64,000 nucleotides of DNA from an uncultured Verrucomicrobiae bacterium (GTDB taxonomy: Bacteria; Verrucomicrobiota; Verrucomicrobiia; Limisphaerales; UBA1100), in NCBI GenBank assembly GCA_937775205.1, contig CALKBX010000005.1, forward strand, positions 62,001 through 126,000, read 5' to 3'. Numbering within the stretch: position 1 is the stretch's first letter; each line of letters opens with the position of its first letter. A model generated the notes under the pieces. It saw only the letters and a list, made by a program, of their open reading frames with translations, did not search any database and was not told the origin of the DNA. The position numbers and the translations under genes are program-made. Of this stretch, positions 27,965 through 37,665 are shown one piece after another.

Positions 27965-30795
27965 ATGACCACCTTGCAAATTACTTTCATTGCTCTCTCT
28001 TTCTCTCTGGCGAGCGCCTTTGGGCAATACCAACTGCCTCCATTGGAAAAATCGATCGAGGATCCGGCCACGGGCCTGAACCTCCAACCCGGCTTCGCGG
28101 CCGAGCTGATTTACAAGGTCGACAAGAAAAAGTACGGCTCCTGGATCACGCTGATCTTCGACAAGCAGGGTCGCCTGATCGTCTCGGACCAGGGCGGGGC
28201 GGGCGTGTTCCGCATGACGATCCCTAAGATCGGGGAGAAGTTCTCGGAGGAGAACATCACCAAGCTGAATCTGAAGAAGTCCGTGCAGGGTTTCCTCTTC
28301 GCCTTTGACCACCTCTACGCGATCCGGTTTGGTTCGCTGTCGCGAGCCCCGGTCTCGGCCGATGGCGCCATCGGCCCCGAAGAAGTGATTTCGGAATTGC
28401 AGGGCGGCGGCGAGCATGGTCCGCACTCCGCGATCGTCTCCGAGGACGGCGAGAGCCTCTACGTCATCGGCGGGAACATGACGCGGGTGCCGAAGCACCA
28501 GCACTCGCGCATCCAGGAGAACATGAAGAACGACGTGCTGCTCCAGCACTACACCTACGGGCACAACGCCGGGGGCAAGGCTCCGGCCGGCTTCGTCATG
28601 AAGTTCAGCCCGGACGGGAAGCGTCGGGAGCTGATGAGCATGGGGTACCGCAACCCCGTCGACTTCTGCCTGAACCGTCACGGCGAAACGATGGTCTATG
28701 ACGCGGACATGGAATACGACATCGCCTCCCCATGGTACCGGCCCACTCGGTTGAATCACGGTGTCTCCGGTGGCGAGAGCGGCTGGCGGGCAACGACACA
28801 GAAGTGGCGCAAATATCACGCCGACACCGTCGGTTCGATCGTGGACCTCGGCCCCGGTTGCCCGACCGGTGTGATTGCCGGAACGAGTGCCAAGTTTCCC
28901 ACGCACTACCGCGACGCGATATTTCTGTGTGACTGGACCTTCGCGACGATGTATTCCGTTCATCTGACGCCGAAGGGGTCGAGCTACACCGCGGAGAAGC
29001 GGGAATTCCTGTCCAACACCAAGGCCTCTTTGCCTTTGACCGACGTGCAGATCGGCCCGGACGGGCACATGTACTTCACGGTCGGTGGTCGCGGGGGGCA
29101 GTCCTATCTCTATCGTGTTTACTACAAGGGCAAGGCGTCGACGAAGCTGTCCGAACTGGACATGACCGGCGCCGAAGCCCGCAAGACGCGGCGCATGCTC
29201 GAAAGCTTCCACGGACATGCCGACCCCAAAGCACTCGCCGCTGTGTGGCCGTACTTGGGCAGCGAAGACTACCACCTGCGATACGCCGCTCGCATCGCCA
29301 TCGAATGGCAGAACACGGCGACCTGGGCCAAGAAGGCGATCGGCGAATCCAACGACGTCGCTGCCATTCATGCACTGCTGGGTTTGGCTCGGCGCGATGT
29401 CGCAGGCAGCTTGTCGGCCATCATCGGACGACTCGCCAAGGTCGACTACAAGAAGTTGAACAAAGAAGGCCAGCTCGCCTTGCTTCGTACCTATGGCGTG
29501 GCCATGAGTCGGCACGGCATGCCTGATGCGGCGTTAAAGAAGGCGATCGGCGATCAGCTTAATCCGCACTTCCCCAGCAAGGACGACAACGTCAACGAGG
29601 AATTGTGCCGCGTGCTCAGTTACCTCGAGCATCCCAATGTGGTGGCCAAGACGGTTGCCCTGATGAAAGTCACCAAGGTCAAAGCATCGGAGTACGACGC
29701 TGAAATCATGAAACGCAATCAGCGTTATGGCTCAAGTATTCTCAAGTCGATGCAGACAGCCCCCAATACTTTGAACATGCACTACCTGTTCTGCTTGAAA
29801 GATGTCAAAACAGGATGGACCATGGGCGACCGCAAGTTCTACTTGGGGTGGGTCAAGGACCTGGCGTCCAAGAGCGGGGGGAATATGTACGCCTCCTACA
29901 TCCAAAAGATCAGGGATTCCGCGATCGCCTCGGTGCCCGAAAAAGACAGGCCCTCCCTTCAATACCTGATGGGCGACGTGAAAAGCATCGATATCTCCAA
30001 ATTGCCGAAGGCCAAGGGCCCCGGTGTTGCCTGGACGGTCGACACCGCTCTCAAGATGCTCAAGGAGGAACCGCTGACAGGCCGTAGCTTGGCCAATGGC
30101 AAAAAGATGTTTTCGGCCGGACTCTGCGTGGCCTGCCACCGCTTTGGCACGGAAGGCGGCGGCATTGGCCCTGACTTGACGAACCTGGCCAAGCGCAGCG
30201 ACTACAAATCCATTCTCGAATCCACCTTGCAGCCCAACTTGGTGGTTTCCGACCAGTTCGAGCAGCATGAACTGAAAATGAAGAACGGTTCAGTGGTCAT
30301 GGGGCGCATCGTGATGGATGAAAAAGAGGAATATTCGTTGGTTCAGTCTGGATTCGAACCCTTGAAGCTCAAGAAGGTCAAGAAAGCGGAGGTAGCCTCC
30401 AAGAAAGGCTCCAAGATATCGATGATGCCTCCGGGCTTGGCCAACTCGATGAATGCGGATGAACTGAAGGACCTCATTGCCTACTTCGTCTCCCAAGGAA
30501 ATAACCGTCATCCGGTTTACAAGAGACCCAAGTCGACCAAGAAACTGGATATCGAGATCACCAGCGCGATCTATGGGGTGGAAGGGAACGCCCAGAGGAG
30601 CATGGACGTAAGCAAGACCATCGAGCAGTACCTCGCCGCCCGGGAATATGAATTTGCGATCACCAATACCTTGGCAGGGCAGAGACCCGGCTCCCGGAGG
30701 CACCCAAGAAAGTCCTGCTCCTAAAATATAAGTTCAACGGCAAGACATTCAGTAAGAAGATCAAAGAGAATGGCCTCGTTTCTTTCTACGAATAG
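27965..30795 (+). CDS. propeller dehydrogenase-like / HEAT / cytochrome c / DUF3395-like protein, frameshift near 30677
   Basis: A signal peptide (to about SAFGQ) is followed by a sorbosone-dehydrogenase-like beta-propeller (GFAAELIYKV, GGEHGPHSAIV, YRNPVDFCLNRHGE), an alpha-helical HEAT-like stretch from about residue 400, then a c-type cytochrome with C721-VAC-H725 (GIGPDLTNLAKRSDY, MPPGLANSMNADELKDLIAY). The tail (DIEITSAIYGVEGNAQRSMD, YEFAITNTLAG) resembles DUF3395. The frame stops at 30724, but one missing base near 30677 restores APKKVLLLKYKFNGKTF and ENGLVSFYE to a stop at 30795 (943 residues). PVC-type propeller/haem proteins are thought to oxidise sugars or alcohols; the substrate is unknown. 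It is preceded by the conserved palindrome. Confidence 0.83.
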
Positions 30796-30921
30796 TTGTT
30801 TCAGGCAGAGCAGAAGCCACCAAGCTGCTCCTTGATCTGGGCTTAACCGGAACGGAAGCCTCTTAGGGAGTGATCAAGCAGTTGATGGGTAGGTTGGTGA
30901 ATTGATCAAGATGAAACACTA

Positions 30922-33468
30922 ATGAAGATACCTTTCTTAAGAATTATAATGACAAACCGATGGTTTGGATTGGGAGCGCTGGTCGTTGCAACTTCCTTGA
31001 GCTTGCCAGAGAGCTTGTTGGGCGCCGTCTATAAGAGCCGGGTTAACGCGCAGTGGTCGGCTGATAACACGCACTTCTGGTATCGGAATGATCTTTCGGG
31101 AAGGAGTCGGGAGTTTGTGCTGGTGAACCTTGGGAAGGGGACTCGCAAGGCGGCTTTTGATCATGGGCGGGTGGCGAAGGCTCTTGAGGAGGTTGGGGTT
31201 GGAGGAGTTGAGGCGGATCGGTTGCCGCTCGATCAACTGGGGTTCGACTTGATCAAGGGGCTCGCTTTCTTTCGTGTTAAGGGCAGTCATTTTCAGCTTG
31301 AGCTTAAAACCCATAAGCTGACGAAGCTTGAAAAAGCTGGAGAGGTTCCCGGATCTCGGGGAACCGAAGACAATCGTTCCCAGCGCAAGCGAGATCGATA
31401 TAGAGCGTATCAAGCCAAGCGGGATGTCTCGCCGGACGGGAAGTGGCGCGCTTACATTCACGAGTACAATGTCTATGTCCGTGCTGCTAAGGGTGACGAA
31501 AAGATCCAGCTCAGCAAGGATGGGAAGAAAGACAACGCCTATCAGGTGCCTTACTGGGCCCCGAACTCGAACAATTTAATCGCCTACCGAATTGAGCCGT
31601 CGAAGATCAGTGAGGTTCACCTCCTCGAGTCCTCGCCGAAGGGCGGCGGGAAGGCGAAGCTGCACACTCGGAGCTATGCTCTGCCAGGTGATAAGTTCAC
31701 TTCGCACGAATTAAACTGGTTTGATATCGAAAAGAAGCTCCACGTGAAACCGGATGTCGGCGTGATCGATTTCCACTCGCCGAATATGCGCTGGTCACTG
31801 GATGGGCATACTTTCACCTATAGAAAGGTTGACCGCGGCCACCAACGCTTCCGCATTATCGAGGTCGACATTTTAACCGGGAAGGCTCGCAACATCATCG
31901 ACGAAGTTTCGAAGACCTTCATCTGGACCTATCACGCGAAGGGTTACGGCGTTTCACGGGTGACCTGGCTCAAGAAAACAAAGGAGATTATTTATATATC
32001 AGAGCAGGATGGATGGCGTCATCTCTACCGGGTCGATGTCGCCACGGGAAAGCAGAAGCAGATCACCAAGGGTGAATATGTCCTGCGCTATGTCGACAAG
32101 ATCGACGAGGAAAAGCGCCAGATTTGGTTCCGCGCTTCAGGCCGCAACCCAAAGCAGGATCCATACTTGATTCATTACTATCGGATTAATTTCGACGGCG
32201 GCGGTCTCACCGCGTTAACCGAGGGCGATGGCACGCATGAGGTCAGCTATTCACCGGATCGCAAATACCTCATCGACACCTATTCCCGCATCGATATGGC
32301 ACCGGTGAATGAGTTGCGGAGAGTCTCCGACGGAGGCTTGGTCTGCAAACTGGAAGAATCAGATATCAGCGAACTCAAGGCGAGTGGTTGGGAGGCTCCC
32401 GAAGTATTCTCGGCCAAGGGACGGGATGGGGAGACAGGGATCTGGGGGTTCATCTGCCGGCCAAAGGACTATGATCCGAAGAAGAAATACCCGGTTCTCG
32501 AGTCCATGTACGCCGGGCCACATGATTCCTACGTCCCCAAGAGCTTCAGCTCTTCACGCCGCTACGCCTCCTGGACGGACATGGGCTTTGTCGTCGTCAA
32601 GATTGACGGGATGGGGACAGCCAATCGTTCCAAGGCCTTTCATGATGTCTGCTGGAAGAACCTGAAGGATGCCGGCTTCCCCGATCGCATTCTCTGGCAC
32701 AAGGCCGTGGCGAAGAAGTACCCATGGTACGACACCTCCCGGGTGGGGATCTACGGCGGGTCCGCCGGGGGGCAGAGCTCGACCGGGGCGCTGCTCTTTC
32801 ACCCTGAGTTCTACAAGGTCGCCGTTTCCGCCTGTGGATGCCACGACAACCGTATGGACAAAGCCTCCTGGAACGAGCAGTGGATGGGGTATCCCGTCGG
32901 GCCACATTACTCCGCTAGCTCAAACATTGATAACGCCCATCGCCTTCAGGGCAAGCTGATGCTGATCGTCGGCGAACTGGACAAGAACGTTCCCCCGGAA
33001 TCAACGTTCCGGCTGGCCGATGCCTTGATCCGGTCCAACAAGGAATTCGAGCTCGTCGTCATTCCCGGCGGAGGACATGGCGACGGCGGACGATACGGCG
33101 ACCGCAAGCGGAAAGATTTCTTCAGGAAGCATCTACAGGGGATCGACTCTCCGAACCGGAACGCAGTCGAGTCGTCCTTGCGGACTGAAACGCTGAAGTG
33201 GACGGAGATTGCAGAGGGTTCTCCCCCCAGGTCGCTTGATGGCTCCGCGACGGAGATTCATTTTCTCAACAGGATGAAAAAGGGGGTGAAGATCTACTGG
33301 GTAAATTTCGGCGGCGGGCTGAAGCTCTACGGCAAACTTGCCCCGGGCGAAACCCGCAACCAGAACACCTACTCCGACGCGGTCTGGCTCGTAACCGATG
33401 AAGAAGAAAAGTCGCTGGGATACTTCCGAGCTACCCGCAAGGTAGGGAAAGCGGTGATTCCGAACTGA
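30922..33468 (+). CDS. S9 prolyl-oligopeptidase (DPP IV-like) with C-terminal VHL beta-domain-like module
   Basis: 848 residues: signal peptide, an N-terminal DPP IV-type beta-propeller ([20 protein letters not shown]), an alpha/beta-hydrolase domain with Ser614 in [12 protein letters not shown], Asp687 in [13 protein letters not shown] and His719 in [10 protein letters not shown], the full S9 triad. Residues ~768-840 form an extra domain ([39 protein letters not shown]) that resembles the von Hippel-Lindau beta domain. W793, Y803, T816 and W822 sit at the same spacing as human VHL W88, Y98, S111 and W117; His115 is replaced by Ala820. The enzyme probably releases dipeptides from proline-containing peptides in the periplasm; the extra domain may bind substrate. 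Confidence 0.88.
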   Translation: MKIPFLRIIMTNRWFGLGALVVATSLSLPESLLGAVYKSRVNAQWSADNTHFWYRNDLSGRSREFVLVNLGKGTRKAAFDHGRVAKALEEVGVGGVEADRLPLDQLGFDLIKGLAFFRVKGSHFQLELKTHKLTKLEKAGEVPGSRGTEDNRSQRKRDRYRAYQAKRDVSPDGKWRAYIHEYNVYVRAAKGDEKIQLSKDGKKDNAYQVPYWAPNSNNLIAYRIEPSKISEVHLLESSPKGGGKAKLHTRSYALPGDKFTSHELNWFDIEKKLHVKPDVGVIDFHSPNMRWSLDGHTFTYRKVDRGHQRFRIIEVDILTGKARNIIDEVSKTFIWTYHAKGYGVSRVTWLKKTKEIIYISEQDGWRHLYRVDVATGKQKQITKGEYVLRYVDKIDEEKRQIWFRASGRNPKQDPYLIHYYRINFDGGGLTALTEGDGTHEVSYSPDRKYLIDTYSRIDMAPVNELRRVSDGGLVCKLEESDISELKASGWEAPEVFSAKGRDGETGIWGFICRPKDYDPKKKYPVLESMYAGPHDSYVPKSFSSSRRYASWTDMGFVVVKIDGMGTANRSKAFHDVCWKNLKDAGFPDRILWHKAVAKKYPWYDTSRVGIYGGSAGGQSSTGALLFHPEFYKVAVSACGCHDNRMDKASWNEQWMGYPVGPHYSASSNIDNAHRLQGKLMLIVGELDKNVPPESTFRLADALIRSNKEFELVVIPGGGHGDGGRYGDRKRKDFFRKHLQGIDSPNRNAVESSLRTETLKWTEIAEGSPPRSLDGSATEIHFLNRMKKGVKIYWVNFGGGLKLYGKLAPGETRNQNTYSDAVWLVTDEEEKSLGYFRATRKVGKAVIPN

Positions 33469-33540
33469 TAATCGCCGCGCGAATGCTCCCTGCCTGACAA
33501 CTTGTGAAAGGCGTGGGTCTTCGGCCGGCTTTTGTCTAAA

Positions 33541-34356
33541 ATGGCGATCGCCTCAATGAATGGATTCTTCAGCTTATTGACCGTATTTTATTTTGCGGTA
33601 GTTATGCCGCTTCAAGCGGCAGAAAAGCGACTGCCTCTTAAGGGTGAAGTGTTCCTCATTCAGGAGCATACTGCGTTCCTGATTCTGCCCGACAAACCCA
33701 AGGCGGGTAAACCGATCCCATGGGTTTGGTATGCGCCAACGTTGCGTGGGCTGCCGGCTAGTTCGGAGAAATGGATGTTCGAGCGGTTTCTTAAGGCGGG
33801 CATCGCCATTGCCGGAGTGGATGTGGGCGAATCCTACGGCAGCCCGAAAGGAAGGGCCGTTTACTCCGCGCTGCATGAACACTTGGTTAAGAAACGTGGA
33901 CTATACAAACAAGCCTGCCTCTTGGCCCGCAGCCGTGGAGGTCTCATGCTCTACTGCTGGGCAGCGGAAAACCCCGACAAGGTGAAATGTATTACCGGTA
34001 TCTATCCGGTCTGCAACATCGCCAGTTACCCCGGCCTAAAACGCGCCTGCGGGGCGTATGGTTTAACCGCCGACCAACTCGAGGCGCAACTGACCAAACA
34101 CAACCCCATCGATCGCTTGGCTCCCTTGGCCAAGGCGAAGGTGCCCATCTTTCACATTCACGGAGACAAGGACGGCACGGTTCCTTTAGACAAAAATTCC
34201 GCCCTCATCAAGGAGCGCTACGATAAATTGGGCGGCCCCATGACGCTGGAAGTCGTCAAGGGTCAGGGCCACAACATGTGGTCCGGCTGGTTCCAAAGCC
34301 AAAACTTGGTGGACTTTGTCATCAAACACGCCAAGATGCCGGCCCGAAAGCCATGA
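33541..34356 (+). CDS. secreted alpha/beta hydrolase (prolyl-oligopeptidase-like fold)
   Basis: 271 residues with an N-terminal hydrophobic signal (FFSLLTVFYFAVVMPLQAAE). Core motifs are PWVWYAPTLRG (oxyanion region), ACLLARSRGGLMLY with likely nucleophile Ser131, IFHIHGDKDGTVPLD with the acid, and KGQGHNMWSGWF with His. The small size and single domain fit an esterase or acylpeptidase-like hydrolase found next to sialate esterases in PVC genomes; the substrate is unknown. An in-frame TTG at 33532 could extend it by three residues. Its stop overlaps the next start (ATGA at 34353-34356), so the two are translationally coupled. Confidence 0.8.
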   Translation: MAIASMNGFFSLLTVFYFAVVMPLQAAEKRLPLKGEVFLIQEHTAFLILPDKPKAGKPIPWVWYAPTLRGLPASSEKWMFERFLKAGIAIAGVDVGESYGSPKGRAVYSALHEHLVKKRGLYKQACLLARSRGGLMLYCWAAENPDKVKCITGIYPVCNIASYPGLKRACGAYGLTADQLEAQLTKHNPIDRLAPLAKAKVPIFHIHGDKDGTVPLDKNSALIKERYDKLGGPMTLEVVKGQGHNMWSGWFQSQNLVDFVIKHAKMPARKP

Positions 34357-35544
34357 GAATTCTAATTTCAATTCTGATCTTCACCGCGCTGTCTATTCAC
34401 GCTGCGCCCAAGCCACTGAAAGTCTACCTCCTCGTGGGGCAGTCCAATATGCAGGGCCACGCGGCCGAGCGCACGCTGGAGCACTTGGGCATGGATCCGA
34501 AAACCGCGCCGTTGCTCAAGGCGATTCGCAATGCCGACGGCACCGCGAAGTTCCAGAAGGATGTGTGGATTTCTTCCATCGAACCCTCGCTGGAATCGGG
34601 TGAGAAACATGGGCGGCTAACCGTGGGCTACGGAGCCGGCGGGCGTGAGCCGAAGATTGGGCCGGAGCTGACCTTTGGCATCACCATGCAGAAAGCACGT
34701 CGGCGAACCGATCCTGTTAATCAAAACCTCGTGGGGCGGCAAATCGTTGAACACAGATTTTCGTTCGCCGAGCGCGGGGCCGTATAAATTCAATGAACAA
34801 CAACTGGAGAATTTTAAAAAACGCGGCAAGAACGTGGCCGAGGCGCGCAAGGAACAAACCGAGCGCACGGGCGTTTACTACCGCCTGATGCTTGAGCACG
34901 TGAACAAAGTGCTGGCTGATATCAAGCGCGTGTATCCGGGCTACGACGCGAAGGCGGGCTACGAGTTGGCTGGCTTCGTGTGGTTCCAGGGATGGAACGA
35001 CATGGTGGCCGGCAGCACCTATCCCACGCGCGGCCAACCGGGGGGCTACGATGCCTACAGCAAAAACCTCGCGCACTTCATCCGCGATGTGCGCCGGGAT
35101 TTGAAGGCGCCCAAGCTGCCGTTCGTCATCGGCGTGATGGGCGCGGGCGGTCCGATTGCCAAGTACGGCCCGGACCAAAAACGCTACGCCGGTATCCACG
35201 GCGAATTCCGAAAAGCCATGGCCGCGCCCGCCAAGCTGCCCGAATTCAAAGGCAACGTCACCGCCGTGCTGACGGAAAATTACTGGGACCTCCAGCTCTC
35301 CGAGCTCGTCAACCGCAAGGGCAAAGTCAACGCCAAGCGCCGCGAGTTATCCAAGGACAAAACCCTCACCCGCGAACAACGCGACAAAGCCATCGCTGAA
35401 TTCACCGCCAAACTGTTCACGAAAAAGGAACTCAAGATTTTGGAAGTCGGCACCTCCAACGCCGCCTACCACTACCTCGGCTCCGCCAAAATCCTAACCC
35501 AGATCGGCAAAGCCTTCGCCGACGCACTGGCGGCGATGAAGTAG
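34353..35544 (+). CDS. sialate O-acetylesterase (SASA/CE6-like), frameshift at ~34695
   Basis: It overlaps the previous stop by ATGA. A signal peptide (MRILISILIFTALSIHAA) is followed by KVYLLVGQSNMQGHA with Ser31, the SASA block I. The first frame continues to GPELTFGITMQK and then degenerates, while from 34696 the next frame gives HVGEPILLIKTSWGGKSL, then YELAGFVWFQGWNDMV, to a stop at 35544. Omitting G34695 restores a 396-residue protein of normal family length. The family hydrolyses acetyl esters on sugars. So there is one extra base in an otherwise conserved gene. A strong bidirectional terminator follows 30 nt after the stop. Confidence 0.85.
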
Positions 35545-35573
35545 CACGGCTGCGGCCGGAAGGTAAAAAGAAA

Positions 35574-35608
35574 ACGCCTGCACCGTTTCCAATGCAGGCG
35601 TGTTTTTT
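35574..35608 (+). terminator. bidirectional rho-independent terminator
   Basis: ACGCCTGCA (35574-35582) pairs perfectly with TGCAGGCGT (35593-35601), loop 10 nt, followed by G and six T on the + strand. On the other strand it is followed by the complement of an A-rich run (35564-35573). It lies between convergent genes ending at 35544 (+) and 35618 (-), so it can stop transcription from both sides. Confidence 0.85.
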
Positions 35609-35617
35609 GTGGGCCAG

Positions 35618-35995
35618 TTAGATGCCTTCGCCGGATACGACGAATTTAGACTGGGCATTGGATGATCGGGTCAGACCACTGCTACGATCACTTCGGCGGA
35701 TATAACCCCACCGAGCCATGAGCGAACAGTCATCCCCCCAACCCGGAGTCCCGAGCAGCCCATAATGGGCTTGCCTGTTTAGATCACCAAGTTCAACCAA
35801 TTTAACGTCACGCTCCACTCGAGCGCCCGCCAGTTCATTTTCCAGAACTGCCACCCGATCCAGCGCGCCTTCATAAGTCGCGACACCACTAAAGTGCCCG
35901 CTCCATGTCAGCCCGCCAAACGGAGTTTCCTTGGCTTCATCACCCCAGCCCAGAGTTATCTTCTGTGCCGATTGATAAATGTAACTATACGACAT
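35618..35995 (-). CDS. small protein of unknown function with perfect Shine-Dalgarno
   Basis: 125 residues with no signal peptide or membrane segment. The N-terminal third is rich in Gly/Trp/Thr (TPFGGLTWSGHFSG), the centre is a likely coiled coil (LDRVAVLENELAGARVERD), and the C-terminal part has YGLLGTPGWGDD and a basic tail GYIRRSDRSSGLTRSS. I do not recognise the family with certainty, although I recall similar basic tails in short PVC proteins. The start is well supported: AAAGGAGGTGA, an 11-nt perfect match to the 16S tail, ends about 7 nt before the ATG, the strongest ribosome binding site in the window. It stands alone between a bidirectional terminator and a divergent lipoprotein gene. 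Confidence 0.75.
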   Translation of the reverse strand: MSYSYIYQSAQKITLGWGDEAKETPFGGLTWSGHFSGVATYEGALDRVAVLENELAGARVERDVKLVELGDLNRQAHYGLLGTPGWGDDCSLMARWGYIRRSDRSSGLTRSSNAQSKFVVSGEGI

Positions 35996-36333
35996 TCTAC
36001 TTCACCTCCTTTCCCAATGATAAAATCTGTTCCATTGTATAGTTAATTACCCGTGGGAAACCCGAATGGGAACATTTATTTTGAGAAATTTTAGGCCGGG
36101 CGAAGGATCCACCATCAACGTTCGGTCGGTGGCTGGTCAGTTCGCCAGCTACGCAGAGGTGCGTGCCTTTTCACGCTTGTCCAACACCCGCCGGCATGCT
36201 GTGTCGGCCGCCGTGCGTCGAAGCCAACGCTTCGATCTGCGCCGCCGGTCAATCTCCCGTCACTAATGCACCATGGGTGCAAAGACTGGAACACCCACCA
36301 CTTCCGCCGTCTCAACCACCCTCCCCCAAAAAC
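35996..36333. other. intergenic region with two small inverted repeats
   Basis: No convincing gene was seen. It contains the 5' region of the 35995 gene, a perfect hairpin TCGAAGC-caac-GCTTCGA at 36218-36235, and TGCACC-atg-GGTGCA at 36267-36281. Short ORFs here lack family resemblance and ribosome binding sites. The right end merges into the repeated lipoprotein leader. Confidence 0.4.
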
Positions 36334-36421
36334 CATTTACACCAGAGCCGGTGAGGCGTAGGGTGGCGGGTATGAAGCAGATTCTCTTGATGATTGCGGT
36401 GGTGGCGTTGGTGGGGTGTGG
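36334..36421 (+). repeat. 88-bp lipoprotein leader repeat, copy 1
   Basis: This copy matches 37287-37374 at 86 of 88 positions. It covers 38 nt of untranslated leader (through GGTGAGGCGTAGGGTGGCGG) and the first ~17 codons of a lipoprotein signal (MKQILLMIAVVALVGCG). The genes behind the two copies are unrelated. Confidence 0.85.
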
Positions 36422-37193
36422 CGTGACAAGCCCATATGTTGGGCATTACGAGCAAATTAGTGATTCTTCATTAAACACGCCGTTGCCAGATGATAAAGAA
36501 CCAAAGGTTGTTGAGGTTCAACAAACAGACGGATCACTGATTGAAGCACAAAAAGAATATCTAAGACAAAATTACCTGATAATTGGGGAGTCGGCATTTG
36601 TTGGGGGTGATGTAAGTAAATCCGGTCTCATCAAGCAGGCTCAACAAATCGGAGCAACAGTTGTTGTCCACTTGAGAAAATTTCAGAAAACCAAAAGTGG
36701 AGTCCGGCGTGTGACTACTTACAATTACAACCCGTCCACAACTTCAAATCATAACTTTCGAGGGAACATAGGAGGACGAAATTACACTGGGACGGGAAGC
36801 ACTAGAACAAAAGAAAGCATCACCCCAAATACTAAATATGTGCCTTATAGTGAAGACGTGTACGCATACAACGCAATCTACTTTCGGCCTAGGGAAAAAG
36901 AGGAGAAATCACGTGTGGGCATACTGTCTTTGGACCTAACTTCAAAAGAGCGGAAAAAATGGGAAACAAATAAGGGCATAAAAGTCGTATTAGTGATTAC
37001 TGGATCGGCTGCATACAAAGCAGATCTTTTAGAGGGAGATATCGTGCTCAAAGTTGATGGGAAACAAATTGAAAATGTAGAACAACACTCCCGTGTAATT
37101 GATGCTTTGTCCTCCAAAAAAATTAAGGTTGTTTACGAAATTATTAGAAAGGCTTCAAGGAAGTCTATAGCGCTAGATTTGCCGGCCAAATGA
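36372..37193 (+). CDS. lipoprotein with C-terminal PDZ domain
   Basis: 273 residues. The signal MKQILLMIAVVALVGCG ends in a lipobox (LVGC), giving a lipid-anchored protein. Residues ~55-175 form a region with YLRQNYLIIGESAFVGGD and a Tyr/Asn/Thr-rich, low-complexity stretch. Residues ~185-273 are PDZ-like (GSAAYKADLLEGDIVLKVDG), a peptide-binding fold. There is no protease domain, so a chaperone or scaffold role is more likely than catalysis. From codon ~20 on, the DNA is clearly more AT-rich than all neighbours (many AAA, AAT, ATA, TTA codons), while the leader is GC-rich and shared with 37287-37374. This suggests foreign coding DNA placed behind a resident leader. An in-frame start at 36273 is less likely because it lacks the signal at its N-terminus. 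Confidence 0.83.
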   Translation: MKQILLMIAVVALVGCGVTSPYVGHYEQISDSSLNTPLPDDKEPKVVEVQQTDGSLIEAQKEYLRQNYLIIGESAFVGGDVSKSGLIKQAQQIGATVVVHLRKFQKTKSGVRRVTTYNYNPSTTSNHNFRGNIGGRNYTGTGSTRTKESITPNTKYVPYSEDVYAYNAIYFRPREKEEKSRVGILSLDLTSKERKKWETNKGIKVVLVITGSAAYKADLLEGDIVLKVDGKQIENVEQHSRVIDALSSKKIKVVYEIIRKASRKSIALDLPAK

Positions 37194-37286
37194 TTTGGAA
37201 TTAATGAAGGCGATTCCCAAGTGTTGCATCTCATGGCGCGGGTGGGACTAACCCGCTTACCCCTCTTCTCCAGCCTCCCCCAACAG

Positions 37287-37374
37287 CATTTACACCAGAG
37301 CCGGTGAGGCGTAGGGTGGCGGGCATGAAGCAGGTTCTCTTGATGATTGCGGTGGTGGCGTTGGTGGGGTGTGG
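37287..37374 (+). repeat. 88-bp lipoprotein leader repeat, copy 2
   Basis: Second copy of the leader at 36334-36421, with two mismatches (T/C just before the ATG, and A/G changing Ile to Val in MKQVLLMIAVV). The similarity falls off abruptly at the right end, right after the lipobox Cys-Gly codons. Confidence 0.85.
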
Positions 37375-37460
37375 GAAGGAGGAGGAAAAGGCCTGTGTTT
37401 ATAACTGATACCGTTGTTGAGGAAGCGGTTGCGAAAATACTCAAAAAGCCTTCCGGGGAA
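37325..37460 (+). pseudogene. decayed lipoprotein (leader plus N-terminal fragment)
   Basis: ATG 37325 encodes MKQVLLMIAVVALVGCGKEE, EKACVYN and then TGA 37406. One base later in frame the sequence reads PVFITDTVVEEAVAKILKKP, SGE. This resembles the mature N-terminus of PVC leucine-rich-repeat lipoproteins, which typically carry a D-x-VVE-KAI-KxLKKPxGEL segment. No repeats follow; instead the DNA turns into GC-rich imperfect repeats. So it is probably a truncated, frameshifted lipoprotein. The LRR assignment is from memory of a short motif and is tentative. Confidence 0.5.
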
Positions 37461-37665
37461 TTTGCTTCGCCGGTGATGGCAACACCCTTGCCACCGGAGG
37501 CGAGGGTGTTTCAATACGCGGCAACGGCTTCGCCAAGGTCGGCGGGGGCTTCGCCGAGGGTGGCGAAGGGGTTTTTGCGGTTGGCGAGGGCTTCGCCGGA
37601 GGTGGCGGGGCGGTCGCTGAGGTCGGCGAGGGTGTTGCCGAGGCTTGTTGGGACTCTGTTCGCTC
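37461..37665. repeat. imperfect GC-rich repeats with REP-like hairpin
   Basis: The stretch contains several degenerate copies of GGCTTCGCC(A/G)AGG-type units with GGTGGCGAAG or GGTCGGCGAGG partners. The clearest forms a perfect stem CTTCGCC-gagggt-GGCGAAG at 37549-37568. Reading frames through it give only low-complexity Gly/Ala/Val or Pro/Arg products. It separates the decayed lipoprotein from the convergent gene ending at 37666. Confidence 0.55.

Noticed and set aside
27923..29515. 530-residue open frame on the minus strand
   Set aside because: It lies entirely opposite the well-supported propeller/cytochrome gene, has no family resemblance and a His/Arg/Val-rich composition typical of antisense frames in GC-rich codons.
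30796..30921. Possible leftover of a DUF1552 3' end (ATCAAGCAGTTG near 30873)
   Set aside because: The match to the DUF1552 ending GAIKQFL is only about 12 nt and could be chance.
36066..36266. 66-residue frame MGTFILRNF... in the intergenic region
   Set aside because: Arg/Ser-rich, no ribosome binding site, no family resemblance, and it overlaps inverted repeats.
37238..37256. Hairpin GCGGGT / ACCCGC after the PDZ lipoprotein as a terminator
   Set aside because: The stem is perfect but only 6 bp, and no T-tract follows; not enough to call a terminator.
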